Assembly (NCBI GenBank): GCA_020634815.1 | Contig: JACKBA010000011.1 | Span: 62,001 to 126,000, forward strand | Direction: 5' to 3' | Length of the DNA: 64,000 nucleotides | Source of the DNA: Caldilineaceae bacterium | GTDB taxonomy: Bacteria; Chloroflexota; Anaerolineae; Caldilineales; Caldilineaceae | Shown: positions 23,998 to 34,289 of the stretch, in pieces | Numbering within the stretch: the stretch's first letter is position 1 | Layout: each line of letters begins with the position of its first letter | Made by a program: the position numbers and the translations under genes | The notes under the pieces: generated by a model | The model's input: only the letters and a program-made list of their open reading frames with translations | The model's database searches: none | Told to the model about the DNA's origin: nothing

Positions 23998-24846
23998 TCA
24001 CCCCGCAAGCAACCGCTGCGCCGCCTGCAAGCTTTGCGGCACGCCGACGGTGAGCGGATCGTCGCCGCCCTCGTACTCCAATGAGAGCCACCCGCCATAG
24101 CCGGCCGCGTCGAGCAGTGCGACGATTGCCGGCAAGTCGACCTGCCCCTGCCCCACCACGGCGCCGGTAAACGGCGTCCCATCCAGCGCCTTGTAGATGT
24201 GCGCCGTCTCGTCCGGCCGGGCGCGGCGGAAATCCTTCAGGTGCACCAGGGCGGCCAGTGGCGCCAGGTCGCGCGCGGCGTCGGTCGGGTTCTGGCCGAC
24301 GAGCAGGAAGTTGCCGGTGTCGATATTGGCGCGCAGGGCGGGCGAGCCGACGGCGTCGATCACCTGCCGCACCTGGTCGCTGCGCCCGGCCATCAGCCCG
24401 TGATTCTCCAGCGCCAGCGTCACCTTGTAGCGCTCGGCATATGCAGCCAATGCGGCCAGTCCTTCCACGATCCAGGCCAGCCCGTCCTCGAAGGCATAGC
24501 CCGGCTTGGCATTGCCGCTGAAGACGCGCAGCGTGCGCACGCCCAGGCGGTCGGCCACTTCCACGCCGCTCTTAGCGTCGGCCAGTTGCTTTTCCCAGGC
24601 ACTGCGTTCAGGCTGGAAAAAGTCGTTGCCGATGGAATAGACCGCCAATTCCAGCCCGGCGTCGCTAATCTGGCGCAGAACCTTGGGGATTTCGGCGTCG
24701 TGGTCGCGCCAGAAGTAGTCGAGCAACTCGACGCCCTGCGCGCCGTTCGCCTGCTGCTGCGCCGCGAAGTCGATAAAACCTGCCAGGTCGATCTTGCCCT
24801 GGCGCACGGCGGAGACGACGCTCCACATACTGATGCTGAGTTTCAT
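23998..24846 (-). CDS. Sugar phosphate isomerase/epimerase (xylose-isomerase-like TIM barrel)
   Basis: This protein of about 282 residues starts MKLSISMWSVV, with GAGG nine bases before ATG 24846. It belongs to the AP-endonuclease-2/IolE-like superfamily. NGAQGVELLDYFW supplies the strand-2 Glu, TLALENHGLM the strand-4 Glu, NIDTGNFLL the metal-binding Asp, LVHLKDF the His, and GGWLSLEYEG the last Glu. These residues usually bind one or two divalent metals for aldose-ketose or epimerase chemistry. It is the last gene of the S9 peptidase-nanE-DUF4127-ROK operon. It probably converts an intermediate from the same sugar pathway; the exact substrate is unknown. Confidence 0.85.
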   Translation of the reverse strand: MKLSISMWSVVSAVRQGKIDLAGFIDFAAQQQANGAQGVELLDYFWRDHDAEIPKVLRQISDAGLELAVYSIGNDFFQPERSAWEKQLADAKSGVEVADRLGVRTLRVFSGNAKPGYAFEDGLAWIVEGLAALAAYAERYKVTLALENHGLMAGRSDQVRQVIDAVGSPALRANIDTGNFLLVGQNPTDAARDLAPLAALVHLKDFRRARPDETAHIYKALDGTPFTGAVVGQGQVDLPAIVALLDAAGYGGWLSLEYEGGDDPLTVGVPQSLQAAQRLLAG

Positions 24847-24860
24847 ATTTGTGATCCTCT

Positions 24861-25775
24861 TCATGATTGATCCAATGCAACCAGCCCGGCGCCGATCAGC
24901 CCGCTGTCGGCGCCTAGCTGGGTGAACAACAAAGGAATTTCGCGGTGCGACGGCAGCGTGTGCTCGGCAAAGCTGGCTGCCACCGCTGCCAGGTAGCGCG
25001 CACCGAGCAGCACCGCGCTGCCGCCAATCAGCACCGCCTCGGGCGCCAGCACGTGCGCGATGGTGGCCAGGCCGCGGCCCAGCCAGCCGGCCGCTTCATC
25101 CACCGCAGGGACGGACATCCCGGCACCATAGTCGGCGGCGAGCGCCTGCACGGCGGCATAGCCGCCACGCTGCACCATGACGCTCGTCGCCGCGTAGACC
25201 TCCAGGCAGCCGGTCAGCCGGTCGCTGCATGGCCGGCCATCGTGCGGCACCAAGTTGACCTGGCCGATCTCGCCGGCGCCGCCCAGCCGTCCGCGGTAGA
25301 GCTTGCCGTCGATGACGACACCCCCACCCACGCCCGTGCCCACGGCGGCGAGCAGGAAGTGGCGGTAGGGCCGGCCGGCGCCCAGCACAGCCTCGGCCAG
25401 CGCGTGGCAGTTCACGTCGTTGTCGACGGCGACCGGCATCCCCAGCCCGGCACTGAGCCGAGAACCGAGCGGGAAGCCAATCCAGCCCGGCAGGTGGAAG
25501 GTGGCATAGCTCACCGTGCCCGTTGCCCGGTCGATCTGCCCGGCGCTGGCCACACCGGCCCGGCGCGGCGGCTGGCGATCGGGATGCTCGCGCGCATAGC
25601 CGTCGAGCACCGTCCGCCCCAGGGCGGCGATCCGCTCCGCCACGCGTTCTGGTCCCTCGGCGGCATTGGTAGCGATTTCGCTGCGCTGCCGAACGGCGAA
25701 ATCCGGCTCCAGTATGGCCGCCGCAACCTTGGTGCCGCCAATGTCGAAGACCAGGATTGGCTCACTCAATGACAT
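24861..25775 (-). CDS. ROK-family sugar kinase (NanK/glucokinase-like)
   Basis: This ROK protein of about 304 residues has no N-terminal HTH, so it is a kinase rather than a repressor. The ATP site is VFDIGGTKVAAAI. The sugar-binding/catalytic region includes VAVDNDVNCHALAEA (catalytic Asp in DNDVN) and AVGTGVGGGVVIDG. The ROK zinc motif is altered: PCSDRLTGCLEVY keeps the first and last Cys and the Glu, but the second Cys of CxCGxxGCxE is Asp. It overlaps the preceding DUF4127 gene by 14 bases and lies 14 bases before the isomerase. With nanE in the operon, ManNAc is the most likely substrate; glucose cannot be excluded. Confidence 0.85.
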   Translation of the reverse strand: MSLSEPILVFDIGGTKVAAAILEPDFAVRQRSEIATNAAEGPERVAERIAALGRTVLDGYAREHPDRQPPRRAGVASAGQIDRATGTVSYATFHLPGWIGFPLGSRLSAGLGMPVAVDNDVNCHALAEAVLGAGRPYRHFLLAAVGTGVGGGVVIDGKLYRGRLGGAGEIGQVNLVPHDGRPCSDRLTGCLEVYAATSVMVQRGGYAAVQALAADYGAGMSVPAVDEAAGWLGRGLATIAHVLAPEAVLIGGSAVLLGARYLAAVAASFAEHTLPSHREIPLLFTQLGADSGLIGAGLVALDQS

Positions 25776-27447
25776 AGCGCGCAACCACGTCCATCGTCAG
25801 ATCGAACAGGCGGCCCCACGGCAGCTCGACGTCGGCCAACGCCAGTGCCTCCAGGATGATGGCCGTATCGCCGGCGCCGATCTGCTGCCCCACAAAACAC
25901 TCATTTGCCAGCGCCGCCGCGGCGTCGCCCAGTTGCTCCTCCACCAGCAACCGCACGCTCTCTGCCTGGTCGCCCAGCGACCCAAGCGTGATCGGCAGAC
26001 CGAGCCGCGGCAGGTCGACCACGGCAATCTGCGTGCGCAGGCGGGCCATGAAGAGATAATCCTCGACGAGGCGCAGGAAGAGGAAGCGCGCGTGGGCGGC
26101 CAGCGCCTCGGACGTGGCGCCTTGTATGCGCTGCGCGTGGCGGATCACCGCTTGGGCCAACACGCAGCCCAGCGTGTTGCCCGCCGTGTTCCAGCCACCG
26201 TAGGCCGCCAGTTGGCTCAGCATTGGCAGCCGCACCAGCAACTCGCCCAGCGCCAGGTCGCCGGCATTGACAAAGGCCACATCGACGACCGCGCAGGTGC
26301 GGCCCTCCGCCAGATCGCGCGCCAGGGCGCGCACGAACTCGGGCAGATCGCGGCGCACGGTGTACATTTCGCGCAACGTTGCCGCACCGGCACTTTGGCG
26401 TCGGTAGGTCGTCAGTGCTGCCTGCGATGCCGGCGAAAGTGCCGCCACCTCCTCCGCGCTCAGCGCCAGGGCCCACTGTTCCGGCCCGTTGCCCTGCACC
26501 TCGGCCGGGGCGTTGATGTAGAGCGTAATGTCCGCAACCGTCGGGTCGTCACAGAGCGTGCCGCTCAGCGGGCCCAGGTGCGCCTTGACCATCTCGGTCA
26601 TGGGGCGATCTTCGTAGGCGGTCACGATCTGGTCGGCGCCGCTGTAGCGCAGGCGCACCTGTGGCACACAGCCGGCGCACTGCGCGGCATAGCGCGCCAG
26701 CAGCAGCATGGCCGTCTCGTCGGTGCCGGGATAAATCGAGACGCGGTCGGCGGCGCCGATCTCGCTCACATAGCGCCGCAGCCGGAGCGCCTCGGCAATG
26801 TTCCAGCCGTAATCGACCGTATCGTCCTGCGGGATGATGAGATAGTCGAAGATGCCTTCCGCCGCCCACTCGATCATGCGGCGGTTGACGGCGTGGTTGC
26901 GCGCGCGGCCCGCCAGAAAATCTTCGACCAGCTCGGCCGGAATCTCGCCGCGCAGGGTGGCGATCTCCTCCGCCTCCGCCGGCGTGCCGACGGCCATGGC
27001 GGCGCGATCTTCCAGGTACGACAGGCGGAAGATGCGCGCGCCGTAGTCAGCCCAGTAGGCTTTCTCTTCCTCGGCGTCGTTGCCACGCGTGATGCGCATG
27101 AGCACGTTGAAGGCCAGCACCGTCGTCTGCGGCCGTGCCTGCTTGAGGTCGCGCAGCAACTCCAGCCGCGCCATGACAGCATCGATCGGGTCAGTCGAGC
27201 GGCGCGAGTTGACCAGGCCGCCGTAGCCCAGCGTGTCGATGGCTACGATCAGTGCGTCGGCAGACGGCGCTGTTCTGGCCAGCCAGTCACCCAACTTCGC
27301 CGTGTCGCCGGCGCGCCAGGGCGTGCCCAGCCAGGCCTTGGGCGGCAGGAGCACGGTCAGACCGGCCGCAGCGCCCAGCATCTGCAAGCATTCGTAGTTG
27401 ACGGAACGATCGTCCAGGGGAACGATGGCGACGGTTGGCTCGGACAC
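25762..27447 (-). CDS. DUF4127 family protein
   Basis: The 561-residue product reads from GTG 27447 with GAGGGAG upstream. Family hallmarks are the N-terminal VAIVPLDDRSVNYECLQML, AIDTLGYGGLVNSRR, FNVLMRITRGNDAEEE-type segment, YLIIPQDDTVDYGWN, GTDETAMLLLAR and, later, AYGGWNTAGNTLG. These Asp- and Asn-rich loops look like an enzyme active site, but no reaction is established to my knowledge. Cytoplasmic location is likely because no signal is present. It lies between nanE and the ROK kinase and overlaps the latter, so a role in amino-sugar breakdown is a fair inference. Confidence 0.85.
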   Translation of the reverse strand: MSEPTVAIVPLDDRSVNYECLQMLGAAAGLTVLLPPKAWLGTPWRAGDTAKLGDWLARTAPSADALIVAIDTLGYGGLVNSRRSTDPIDAVMARLELLRDLKQARPQTTVLAFNVLMRITRGNDAEEEKAYWADYGARIFRLSYLEDRAAMAVGTPAEAEEIATLRGEIPAELVEDFLAGRARNHAVNRRMIEWAAEGIFDYLIIPQDDTVDYGWNIAEALRLRRYVSEIGAADRVSIYPGTDETAMLLLARYAAQCAGCVPQVRLRYSGADQIVTAYEDRPMTEMVKAHLGPLSGTLCDDPTVADITLYINAPAEVQGNGPEQWALALSAEEVAALSPASQAALTTYRRQSAGAATLREMYTVRRDLPEFVRALARDLAEGRTCAVVDVAFVNAGDLALGELLVRLPMLSQLAAYGGWNTAGNTLGCVLAQAVIRHAQRIQGATSEALAAHARFLFLRLVEDYLFMARLRTQIAVVDLPRLGLPITLGSLGDQAESVRLLVEEQLGDAAAALANECFVGQQIGAGDTAIILEALALADVELPWGRLFDLTMDVVARYVIE

Positions 27448-27458
27448 GTGCGTCTCCC

Positions 27459-28184
<726 letters not shown>

Positions 28185-28211
28185 CGATCACTGCTCGCTT
28201 TCGGATTGCGC

Positions 28212-30116
28212 TTACGGGTTGAGCTGCGCGCGGAAAAAGTCGGTGATGCGGCCGTAGCAGTCGACCTTGTTGGCATACTTGATGACATCGTGGCCTTCGT
28301 CGGCGTAGACGATGTACTCGACGTCCTTGCCTTGTGCGCGCAGTTGCTCCACGACGTCGCGCGATTCGCGCTCGACTACGCGCGGGTCGTTGGCGCCCTG
28401 GATGACCAGCAGCGGGCAGGCGAGTTGCGACAGGTAGGTGCTCGGTGAGCGCTCCGTCAGGAACTCCCTGTCCCGCTCGGGGTGACCCAGCGCCATGTAG
28501 AAGTAAGTCTTCCACGTTTCGGGCAGGCGATCCATGAAGGTGAAGAGATTGTAGGGGCCGAACATGTCACACGCCGCCTTCCACAACTCGGGGTGACGGC
28601 CGGCCAGCGTGAGCGTCATGTAGCCGCCGTAGGAGCGTCCCATGACGCCGGCGCGATCCATGTCCAGCCGGTCGTCGCCGCGCAACATCTCGAAGGCGGC
28701 CACGTGGTCGAGCCGGTCCAGCCCGCCCCAGTCGCGATCGATGCGCTTCATGTAGGAGATGCCGTAGCCGGAGCTGCCGCGCACGTTGGGCACCCACACG
28801 GCAAAGCCGTTGAGCGTGAAGAACTGGATGAGCGGCATGGAAAACCAGGTGAAGTCCGGGCGCTCCTGGCTCTGCGGGCCGCCGTGGATGTAGAAGATGA
28901 CCGGCCGTCGCCCGGTAAAGCCCAACTCCGGCGCCGGCATGTAGAGGCGCGCCGAGATACGCAACCCATCGTGCGACGTGTAGGAGCGCTCTTCGCCGGA
29001 CGAAAGCAGGTGTTGCGGGATGCCGAGGATGCGTTCGTTGGTCTGGCGCTCGAGGCTGTCGTCGGCGCCCAGAACGTAGATTTGGGCCGGGGAGGTTGCC
29101 GTGGAGAAGGCGAGGGCGGCAGTGTTCGACAGCGGATCGGCTTCGGCTGCCTCGACCACGCCGGCGGCCAACTCCCCTTCGCCGACGAGCGTGCGGTCGA
29201 CGCGGAAAACCAGGTTCTCGCGGTCGAAGGCGCCGGCGTAGACCCATGAGGCGCCATCGATGTTGTAGCTCAGCGCGTAGCGGTTGGCGAAGCCCTCTTT
29301 CAGGTTGTCCATCTCGCCGGCGCCCCTGTGCACTGTGCCATCGACCCGCACCGGCCGCGCTTCATCCGGGTGAGCAAACGAGAGCCAGGTCAGCCCGTAG
29401 TTGTCGCTGAAGAGTGACGAGATGAAGAGCAGGCCGTCGTCGCCGACCATGACGGCCGCGCCAAGCCCGTTCGGCGCGACGACTGTCTCGGCGCTACGTT
29501 CGCCGAGCGGCGTGCCGAAGAGCAGGCGGCGCTCGCCTTCGCCCTTGCGCCAGAGATACCAGCAAACGTCGCCAAAGGTGTACTGGTCGGCGAGGATTAC
29601 CGTGTTGAAGTCGGCGTCGTGTGTCACGGGGTAGTTGCCGTAGGCACTATCGCCCAGACTCGTCAGCTCCCCGCTGCGCAGATCGGCCAGCCACGTTTCG
29701 TGGTTGGCGGTCGAGCGCAGGTCGACATTGAAGAGCGCCAGGTTGCGCTGGGCATCGCATGCAGTGCAGAAGACCTGCCGCCCGGCAAAACGGTCGCCAA
29801 AGACCGGCACAGGCAGCCCGCCGTCGATCGGCACGAAGACAGGTTGATAGTTCTCGTCGCCATCCTGGTCGAGCATGAGCAAGATCTGACCAAGCTCGGG
29901 CAGCGGGCGGTAGACCACGCTTCCGCCCAGGTGGTCGGGATTGGGCAGCGCGATATCGGGCGGGAGCAGCGGCTCGGGCACGCTGCCGCCGACGCGCATG
30001 ACGTAGAGCGAAAGGCGTCCGGACATATTGCTGATAAAATAGAGCCGGCCGCCGGTGCGCTGCGGGGAGACAAACAGGCGGGCAGAGAGCAGGCATTGGA
30101 GCGGATATGCGGTCAT
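28212..30116 (-). CDS. S9-family prolyl oligopeptidase-like serine peptidase
   Basis: This 634-residue protein has an N-terminal beta-propeller-like region (residues 1 to ~370, with TolB-like strands such as GGRLYFISNMSGRLSLYVM) and a C-terminal alpha/beta-hydrolase domain. The catalytic triad is visible: Ser in GVMGRSYGGYMTL near residue 494, Asp in VIQGANDPRVV near 574, and His in DEGHDVIKYANK near 607. The oxyanion region is YIHGGPQSQERP. There is no signal peptide, so it probably trims short peptides in the cytoplasm. AGGAA lies ten bases before the start. It is the first gene of the nanE operon, linking peptide and amino-sugar breakdown, as in use of glycopeptides or cell-wall fragments. 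Confidence 0.93.
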   Translation of the reverse strand: MTAYPLQCLLSARLFVSPQRTGGRLYFISNMSGRLSLYVMRVGGSVPEPLLPPDIALPNPDHLGGSVVYRPLPELGQILLMLDQDGDENYQPVFVPIDGGLPVPVFGDRFAGRQVFCTACDAQRNLALFNVDLRSTANHETWLADLRSGELTSLGDSAYGNYPVTHDADFNTVILADQYTFGDVCWYLWRKGEGERRLLFGTPLGERSAETVVAPNGLGAAVMVGDDGLLFISSLFSDNYGLTWLSFAHPDEARPVRVDGTVHRGAGEMDNLKEGFANRYALSYNIDGASWVYAGAFDRENLVFRVDRTLVGEGELAAGVVEAAEADPLSNTAALAFSTATSPAQIYVLGADDSLERQTNERILGIPQHLLSSGEERSYTSHDGLRISARLYMPAPELGFTGRRPVIFYIHGGPQSQERPDFTWFSMPLIQFFTLNGFAVWVPNVRGSSGYGISYMKRIDRDWGGLDRLDHVAAFEMLRGDDRLDMDRAGVMGRSYGGYMTLTLAGRHPELWKAACDMFGPYNLFTFMDRLPETWKTYFYMALGHPERDREFLTERSPSTYLSQLACPLLVIQGANDPRVVERESRDVVEQLRAQGKDVEYIVYADEGHDVIKYANKVDCYGRITDFFRAQLNP

Positions 30117-30274
30117 TGGACTTGTTTCCTAAAAGGGCTTTAGCGCTTGTACGAATCAGGTGTCCTCGATTGTACGCCACGCTGTGACGCAATGCCAACA
30201 TCGGCGCAGTGGGCGTCCGGCATAAAACCTGGATGTGCGGGCAGATGATTTTCTTTTCCGACAGCGACATTTTG

Positions 30275-30283
30275 TGGTATCAT
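30275..30283 (+). promoter_or_regulatory. Extended -10 promoter for the ABC exporter operon
   Basis: TG-G-TATCAT is an extended -10 element 47 bases before the GTG at 30331. A weak TTTCCG lies 17 bp upstream as a possible -35. Confidence 0.45.
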
Positions 30284-30330
30284 GGCGGAACATATGTTCG
30301 TTCTGGCGCGATGACGAGAGCGAGGCGATT

Positions 30331-32106
30331 GTGACAACCCAGGCCCTGCCGACCCGCCGTGAGTTCAGTGTCGCGGACGAGTACCAGTACGACCGGCGCG
30401 GCCCGGTGCGCTGGATTCTCTCGCACATCCTGCGCTACAAGACATACGTGTTCTCTTTCCTGGCGGCCAGCACCCTGACCGCCGCGCTCTTTTCGGCGGT
30501 TCCTGCGCTCACGGGCCGCGCCTTCAACGAGGTGCTCAAACCAACGCCCGACCCCGGCCAGTTGCTGCTTATCGGCCTGACGATCCTGGGCATCGTCCTG
30601 TTGCGCGGCGCGACCGACATCGTCAACGCCTTCTCCATCGAGACGCTGGCGCAGCGCACCGAGCGCGACGCGCGTGCCGAACTCTACATTAGCCTGTTGG
30701 GCAAGAGCCAGACCTTCCACAACCGCCAGCGGGTCGGCGACATCATGGCGCGGGCGAGCAACGATGTGCGCCAGCTCAACCCCATGCTCAACCCGGGTGT
30801 GGCGCTCATCACCGACTCCATGCTCAGCATCCTCATGCCGCTGATCTTCATCAGCTTCATCGACCTGCGCCTGCTGGCCGCGCCGCTGGTCTTTCTGGTG
30901 ATTTTCGTCTTTCTGCTGCGCGATTACACGCGCCGGCTCAATCCCGTCGCCGCCGAGATACGCGGCCGCTTCGGCGATCTCAACGCTGGCCTCAACGAGA
31001 CCATCTCCGGCATCGAAGTCGTCAAGTCGGCGGCGCAGGAGGCCCAGGAGAAGCGCAAGTTTGCACGCAACGCCACCTTCGTGCGCGATTTCTACGTCAA
31101 GGAAGGCCAGGTGCAGGCGCGCTACCTGCCGATCCTCTTCTTCGGCTTTGCCCTGACCGCCGCGTTTGCACACGGGTTGTGGCTGGTGCAGCAGGGCGCC
31201 ATCGATGTGGGGCAGCTCGTGGCCTACATGGGGCTGATGGGCATCCTGCGTTTCCCGACCTTCATCTCCATCTTCACCTTCTCGCTCGTCCAGCTTGGCA
31301 TTGCTGGCGCGCGGCGCATCCTGGAGATGATCGACGAGGAAACGGAGATGGATGAGAACAAGGGCGGTCACGCTGCCGAGATCCGGGGCGACATCCGCTT
31401 CGAGGAAGTGGCTTTTGGCTTCGGCACGGCGCCGGTACTGCAACAGATCGGCTTCCACGTGCAGCCGGGGCAGACGGTCGCCATCGTCGGCCAGACGGGC
31501 TCCGGCAAGACGACGCTCACCAAGCTGGTCAACCGCATCTACGATGTCAGCGGCGGGCGCATCCTGGTCGACGATGTGGATGTGCGCGACTGGAACATGG
31601 CGTCGCTGCGCTCGCAGATCTCCACCATCGAGCAGGATGTCTTTCTCTTCTCGCGCACGATCCGCGAGAACATCGCTTTCGGGCTGGGCAGCAAGGCGAC
31701 CGAGGAGGCCATCATCCGGGCGGCCAAGGATGCGCAGGCGCACGACTTCATCCTGAGCTTCAAGGATGGCTACGACACCGTCATCGGCGAGCGCGGGGTG
31801 ACGCTCTCCGGCGGGCAGCGGCAGCGGCTGGCGATTGCCCGCGCGTTGCTCACCGACCCGCGCATCCTCATCCTTGACGACTCGACCAGCGCCATCGACA
31901 GCGCCACCGAGGACAAGATTCAGCAGGCGATCCACCGCGTGCTCGAAGGTCGCACGACCTTCCTGATCACCCACCGCCTGTCCATGATCCGCCGCGCCGA
32001 CATGATTGTCATGCTCGACAAGGGGCGCGTGGTCGACTGCGGCTCGCACGCGGATTTAATCGAGCGGAACGATCTCTACAGGCGGATCTTTGCGCGCTAT
32101 TTTTGA
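30331..32106 (+). CDS. ABC exporter half-transporter with degenerate catalytic site
   Basis: I place the start at GTG 30331 behind GCGAGGC, giving 591 residues. Six membrane helices (first RYKTYVFSFLAASTLTAALF) are followed by an ATPase domain: Walker A GQTGSGKTT, Q-loop, signature LSGGQRQR, and Walker B ILILDDSTSAID. The residue after the Walker B Asp is Asp instead of the catalytic Glu. That is typical of the inactive-site partner in heterodimeric exporters such as BmrC/BmrD or TM287/288. It is followed by the partner gene 17 bases later. Substrates may be drugs, lipids or peptides. Confidence 0.93.
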   Translation: MTTQALPTRREFSVADEYQYDRRGPVRWILSHILRYKTYVFSFLAASTLTAALFSAVPALTGRAFNEVLKPTPDPGQLLLIGLTILGIVLLRGATDIVNAFSIETLAQRTERDARAELYISLLGKSQTFHNRQRVGDIMARASNDVRQLNPMLNPGVALITDSMLSILMPLIFISFIDLRLLAAPLVFLVIFVFLLRDYTRRLNPVAAEIRGRFGDLNAGLNETISGIEVVKSAAQEAQEKRKFARNATFVRDFYVKEGQVQARYLPILFFGFALTAAFAHGLWLVQQGAIDVGQLVAYMGLMGILRFPTFISIFTFSLVQLGIAGARRILEMIDEETEMDENKGGHAAEIRGDIRFEEVAFGFGTAPVLQQIGFHVQPGQTVAIVGQTGSGKTTLTKLVNRIYDVSGGRILVDDVDVRDWNMASLRSQISTIEQDVFLFSRTIRENIAFGLGSKATEEAIIRAAKDAQAHDFILSFKDGYDTVIGERGVTLSGGQRQRLAIARALLTDPRILILDDSTSAIDSATEDKIQQAIHRVLEGRTTFLITHRLSMIRRADMIVMLDKGRVVDCGSHADLIERNDLYRRIFARYF

Positions 32107-32123
32107 GATAGGAGCAGCCAGCT

Positions 32124-33953
32124 ATGGGCTTCTTGATGGATGGCATCGACGCCGAGGGCTACGATCGCTCATATTCGGACCGCGAACTGCTGGGCCGTAT
32201 CTTCGACTACTTCCGGCCACACCTGGGCGCGATGGGCTTTGTAGCGCTGATGATCGTGCTGGACTCGCTCACGAGCGCGGTGCTGCCGATCCTCATTGCG
32301 CGCGGGCTGGACGTGGTGGCTATCGACCAGTCGTGGCAGCGCGCCGGCGTGTTGATTGCCGCCATTCTCATCTCGGGTGCGCTGGCGTGGACCTTCAACT
32401 TCTTCCGCCAGTGGCACACGGCGCGCACGGTCGGCGACGTGGTCCTCGAACTGCGCGAAGACGCCTTTGATGCCGTGATGGCGCGCGATATGTCCTTCTA
32501 TGACGAGTACCCGACGGGCAAGATCGTCAGCCGCGTCACCTCCGACACGCAGGACTTTGCCAACGTCGTCACGCTGACGCTCAACCTTATCAGCCAGGTG
32601 CTGCTGGTGGCGATCATCTTTGGCGTGCTCTTCTACATCAACGCGCGACTGGCGCTGATTGCCGCCATCATCGCTCCCGTCATCGTCGTCGTGGCGCTGG
32701 GCTTTCGCCGCCTCGCCCGCCGCACGACGCAGCAGGCGCGTCGCGTGCTGGCCGAGGTCAACGCCAAGGTGCAGGAGACGGTCAGCGGCATCGGCGTCGC
32801 CAAGGCCTTTCGCCAGGAAGCGACCATCTTTGCCGAGTTCGAGCAGGTCAATCAGCAGTCCTACCGCATCAATCTGCGCCAGGGCTTTGTCTTTAGCGGC
32901 ATCTTCCCCATCCTCAATGCCGTGGCAGGCATCGGTACCGCGCTCGTCGTCTACTTTGGCGGGCTGAGCGTGCTGGGCGGGCAGGTGACGCCGGGCGACT
33001 GGTTTCTCTTTGTCGAGAGCATCAGCCTCTTCTGGTTCCCGCTGACGGGCATCGCCTCCTTCTGGAGCCAGTTCCAGCTCGGCATGTCGGCCAGCGAGCG
33101 CGTCTTTGCGTTGATCGACGCCGAGCCGCGCGTCGTGCAGGTTGCTGACCGGGCGGCCGATGACCTACGCGGGCGCATCGAGTTTCGCGACGTCACCTTC
33201 AGCTACACCGAGCAGGAACGCGTCCTGCACCGCTTCAACCTCGTCATCCCAGCCGGGCAGACTGTGGCACTGGTCGGCCACACGGGCGCGGGCAAGTCGA
33301 GCCTGGGCAAGCTGGTGGCGCGCTTCTACGAATTCCAGGATGGCGAGTTGTACATCGACGGCCACGACATCCGCAGCTTTGACCTGACCAGCTACCGGCA
33401 GCGGCTGGGCATCGTGCCGCAGACGCCCTTTCTCTTCAGCGGGACGGTGGCCGACAACATCCGCTATGCCAGGCAGGAGGCGGACGACGACGAGGTGCGC
33501 GCCGTGGCCGCGCAGATTGGCGGCGGCGACTGGCTCGACGTGCTGGAGGATGGGCTGGAGACCGACGTGGGCGAGGAGGGACGCGGCATCTCCATGGGCC
33601 AGCGCCAGTTGGTCGCCCTGGCGCGCGTGCTCATCCAGGATCCGGCCATCGTCGTGCTCGACGAGGCAACGGCGTCGGTGGATCCGCTGACCGAGGCGCA
33701 GATTCAGGAAGGGCTGGATGTGGTGCTGCGCCACCGTACGGCTATCGTCATTGCCCACCGCCTGTCGACGATCAAGGCGGCGGACCGCATCATCGTGCTG
33801 CGCAAAGGGGAGATCATTGAGGAGGGCGACCACGACATGCTCATGGCGCTGGGCGGCCACTATGCGGAACTGTACAATACCTACTTCCGCCACCAGTCGC
33901 CGGACTATGACCCGGTGACCGCTGCGGCAAGTGACGTCCTTGTGCGAGCGTGA
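32124..33953 (+). CDS. ABC exporter half-transporter with the competent Walker B Glu
   Basis: The 609-residue partner of the preceding gene has GGAG before its ATG. Six membrane helices span residues ~25-330. The ATPase domain has Walker A GHTGAGKSS, signature ISMGQRQ in place of LSGGQ, and Walker B IVVLDEATASVD with the catalytic Glu. Its degenerate signature would face the Asp-containing Walker site of the partner, leaving one full and one dead ATP site. This is the known asymmetry of heterodimeric exporters. The two genes form an operon of their own. Confidence 0.94.
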   Translation: MGFLMDGIDAEGYDRSYSDRELLGRIFDYFRPHLGAMGFVALMIVLDSLTSAVLPILIARGLDVVAIDQSWQRAGVLIAAILISGALAWTFNFFRQWHTARTVGDVVLELREDAFDAVMARDMSFYDEYPTGKIVSRVTSDTQDFANVVTLTLNLISQVLLVAIIFGVLFYINARLALIAAIIAPVIVVVALGFRRLARRTTQQARRVLAEVNAKVQETVSGIGVAKAFRQEATIFAEFEQVNQQSYRINLRQGFVFSGIFPILNAVAGIGTALVVYFGGLSVLGGQVTPGDWFLFVESISLFWFPLTGIASFWSQFQLGMSASERVFALIDAEPRVVQVADRAADDLRGRIEFRDVTFSYTEQERVLHRFNLVIPAGQTVALVGHTGAGKSSLGKLVARFYEFQDGELYIDGHDIRSFDLTSYRQRLGIVPQTPFLFSGTVADNIRYARQEADDDEVRAVAAQIGGGDWLDVLEDGLETDVGEEGRGISMGQRQLVALARVLIQDPAIVVLDEATASVDPLTEAQIQEGLDVVLRHRTAIVIAHRLSTIKAADRIIVLRKGEIIEEGDHDMLMALGGHYAELYNTYFRHQSPDYDPVTAAASDVLVRA

Positions 33954-33966
33954 CCCTTGCCGGCTC

Positions 33967-34254
33967 TCAGGCTAGATCGAGGAGCGCGTCGGGATGCTGC
34001 TCTGCAATGCGCAGCAGCGTCTTCGCCGGGCCGCTTGGCTCGCGGCGCCCCTGCTCCCAATCTTGTACGGTTCGCAGGCTGACGCCCATCAGCCCGGCAA
34101 AGGCCGACTGCGAAAGCTTGAGTTGTGCGCGAATCGTCTGCGGAGAAGCAGATTCTTTCAACTCACGTGTCTTTAGCGCGATCTGGCCAGCTTTGTGTGC
34201 CTTGATTTCCCTGATGCCGTTCAAGATTTCGGCGCCAACATCTCGGTCAGTCAT
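33967..34254 (-). CDS. HigA/NadS-like helix-turn-helix antitoxin-type regulator, orphan
   Basis: This 95-residue protein has a C-terminal HTH of the XRE/HigA type: IRAQLKLSQSAFAGLMGVSL is the helix pair and RTVQDWEQGRREPSGPAKT is the recognition-helix turn that defines NadS/HigA-like antitoxins. The N-terminal helix (ILNGIREIKAHKAGQIALK) is typical too. In such modules a RelE/HigB toxin gene normally sits directly before the antitoxin, but the sequence on that side is a divergent hydrolase gene. No toxin is seen nearby. It could be an orphan repressor or a remnant. Its start is 35 bases from the divergent hydrolase start, so it may regulate that gene. Confidence 0.85.
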   Translation of the reverse strand: MTDRDVGAEILNGIREIKAHKAGQIALKTRELKESASPQTIRAQLKLSQSAFAGLMGVSLRTVQDWEQGRREPSGPAKTLLRIAEQHPDALLDLA

Positions 34255-34289
34255 TGTGAATTTCCTTTGCGATCCGACGTAGTGGAAAC

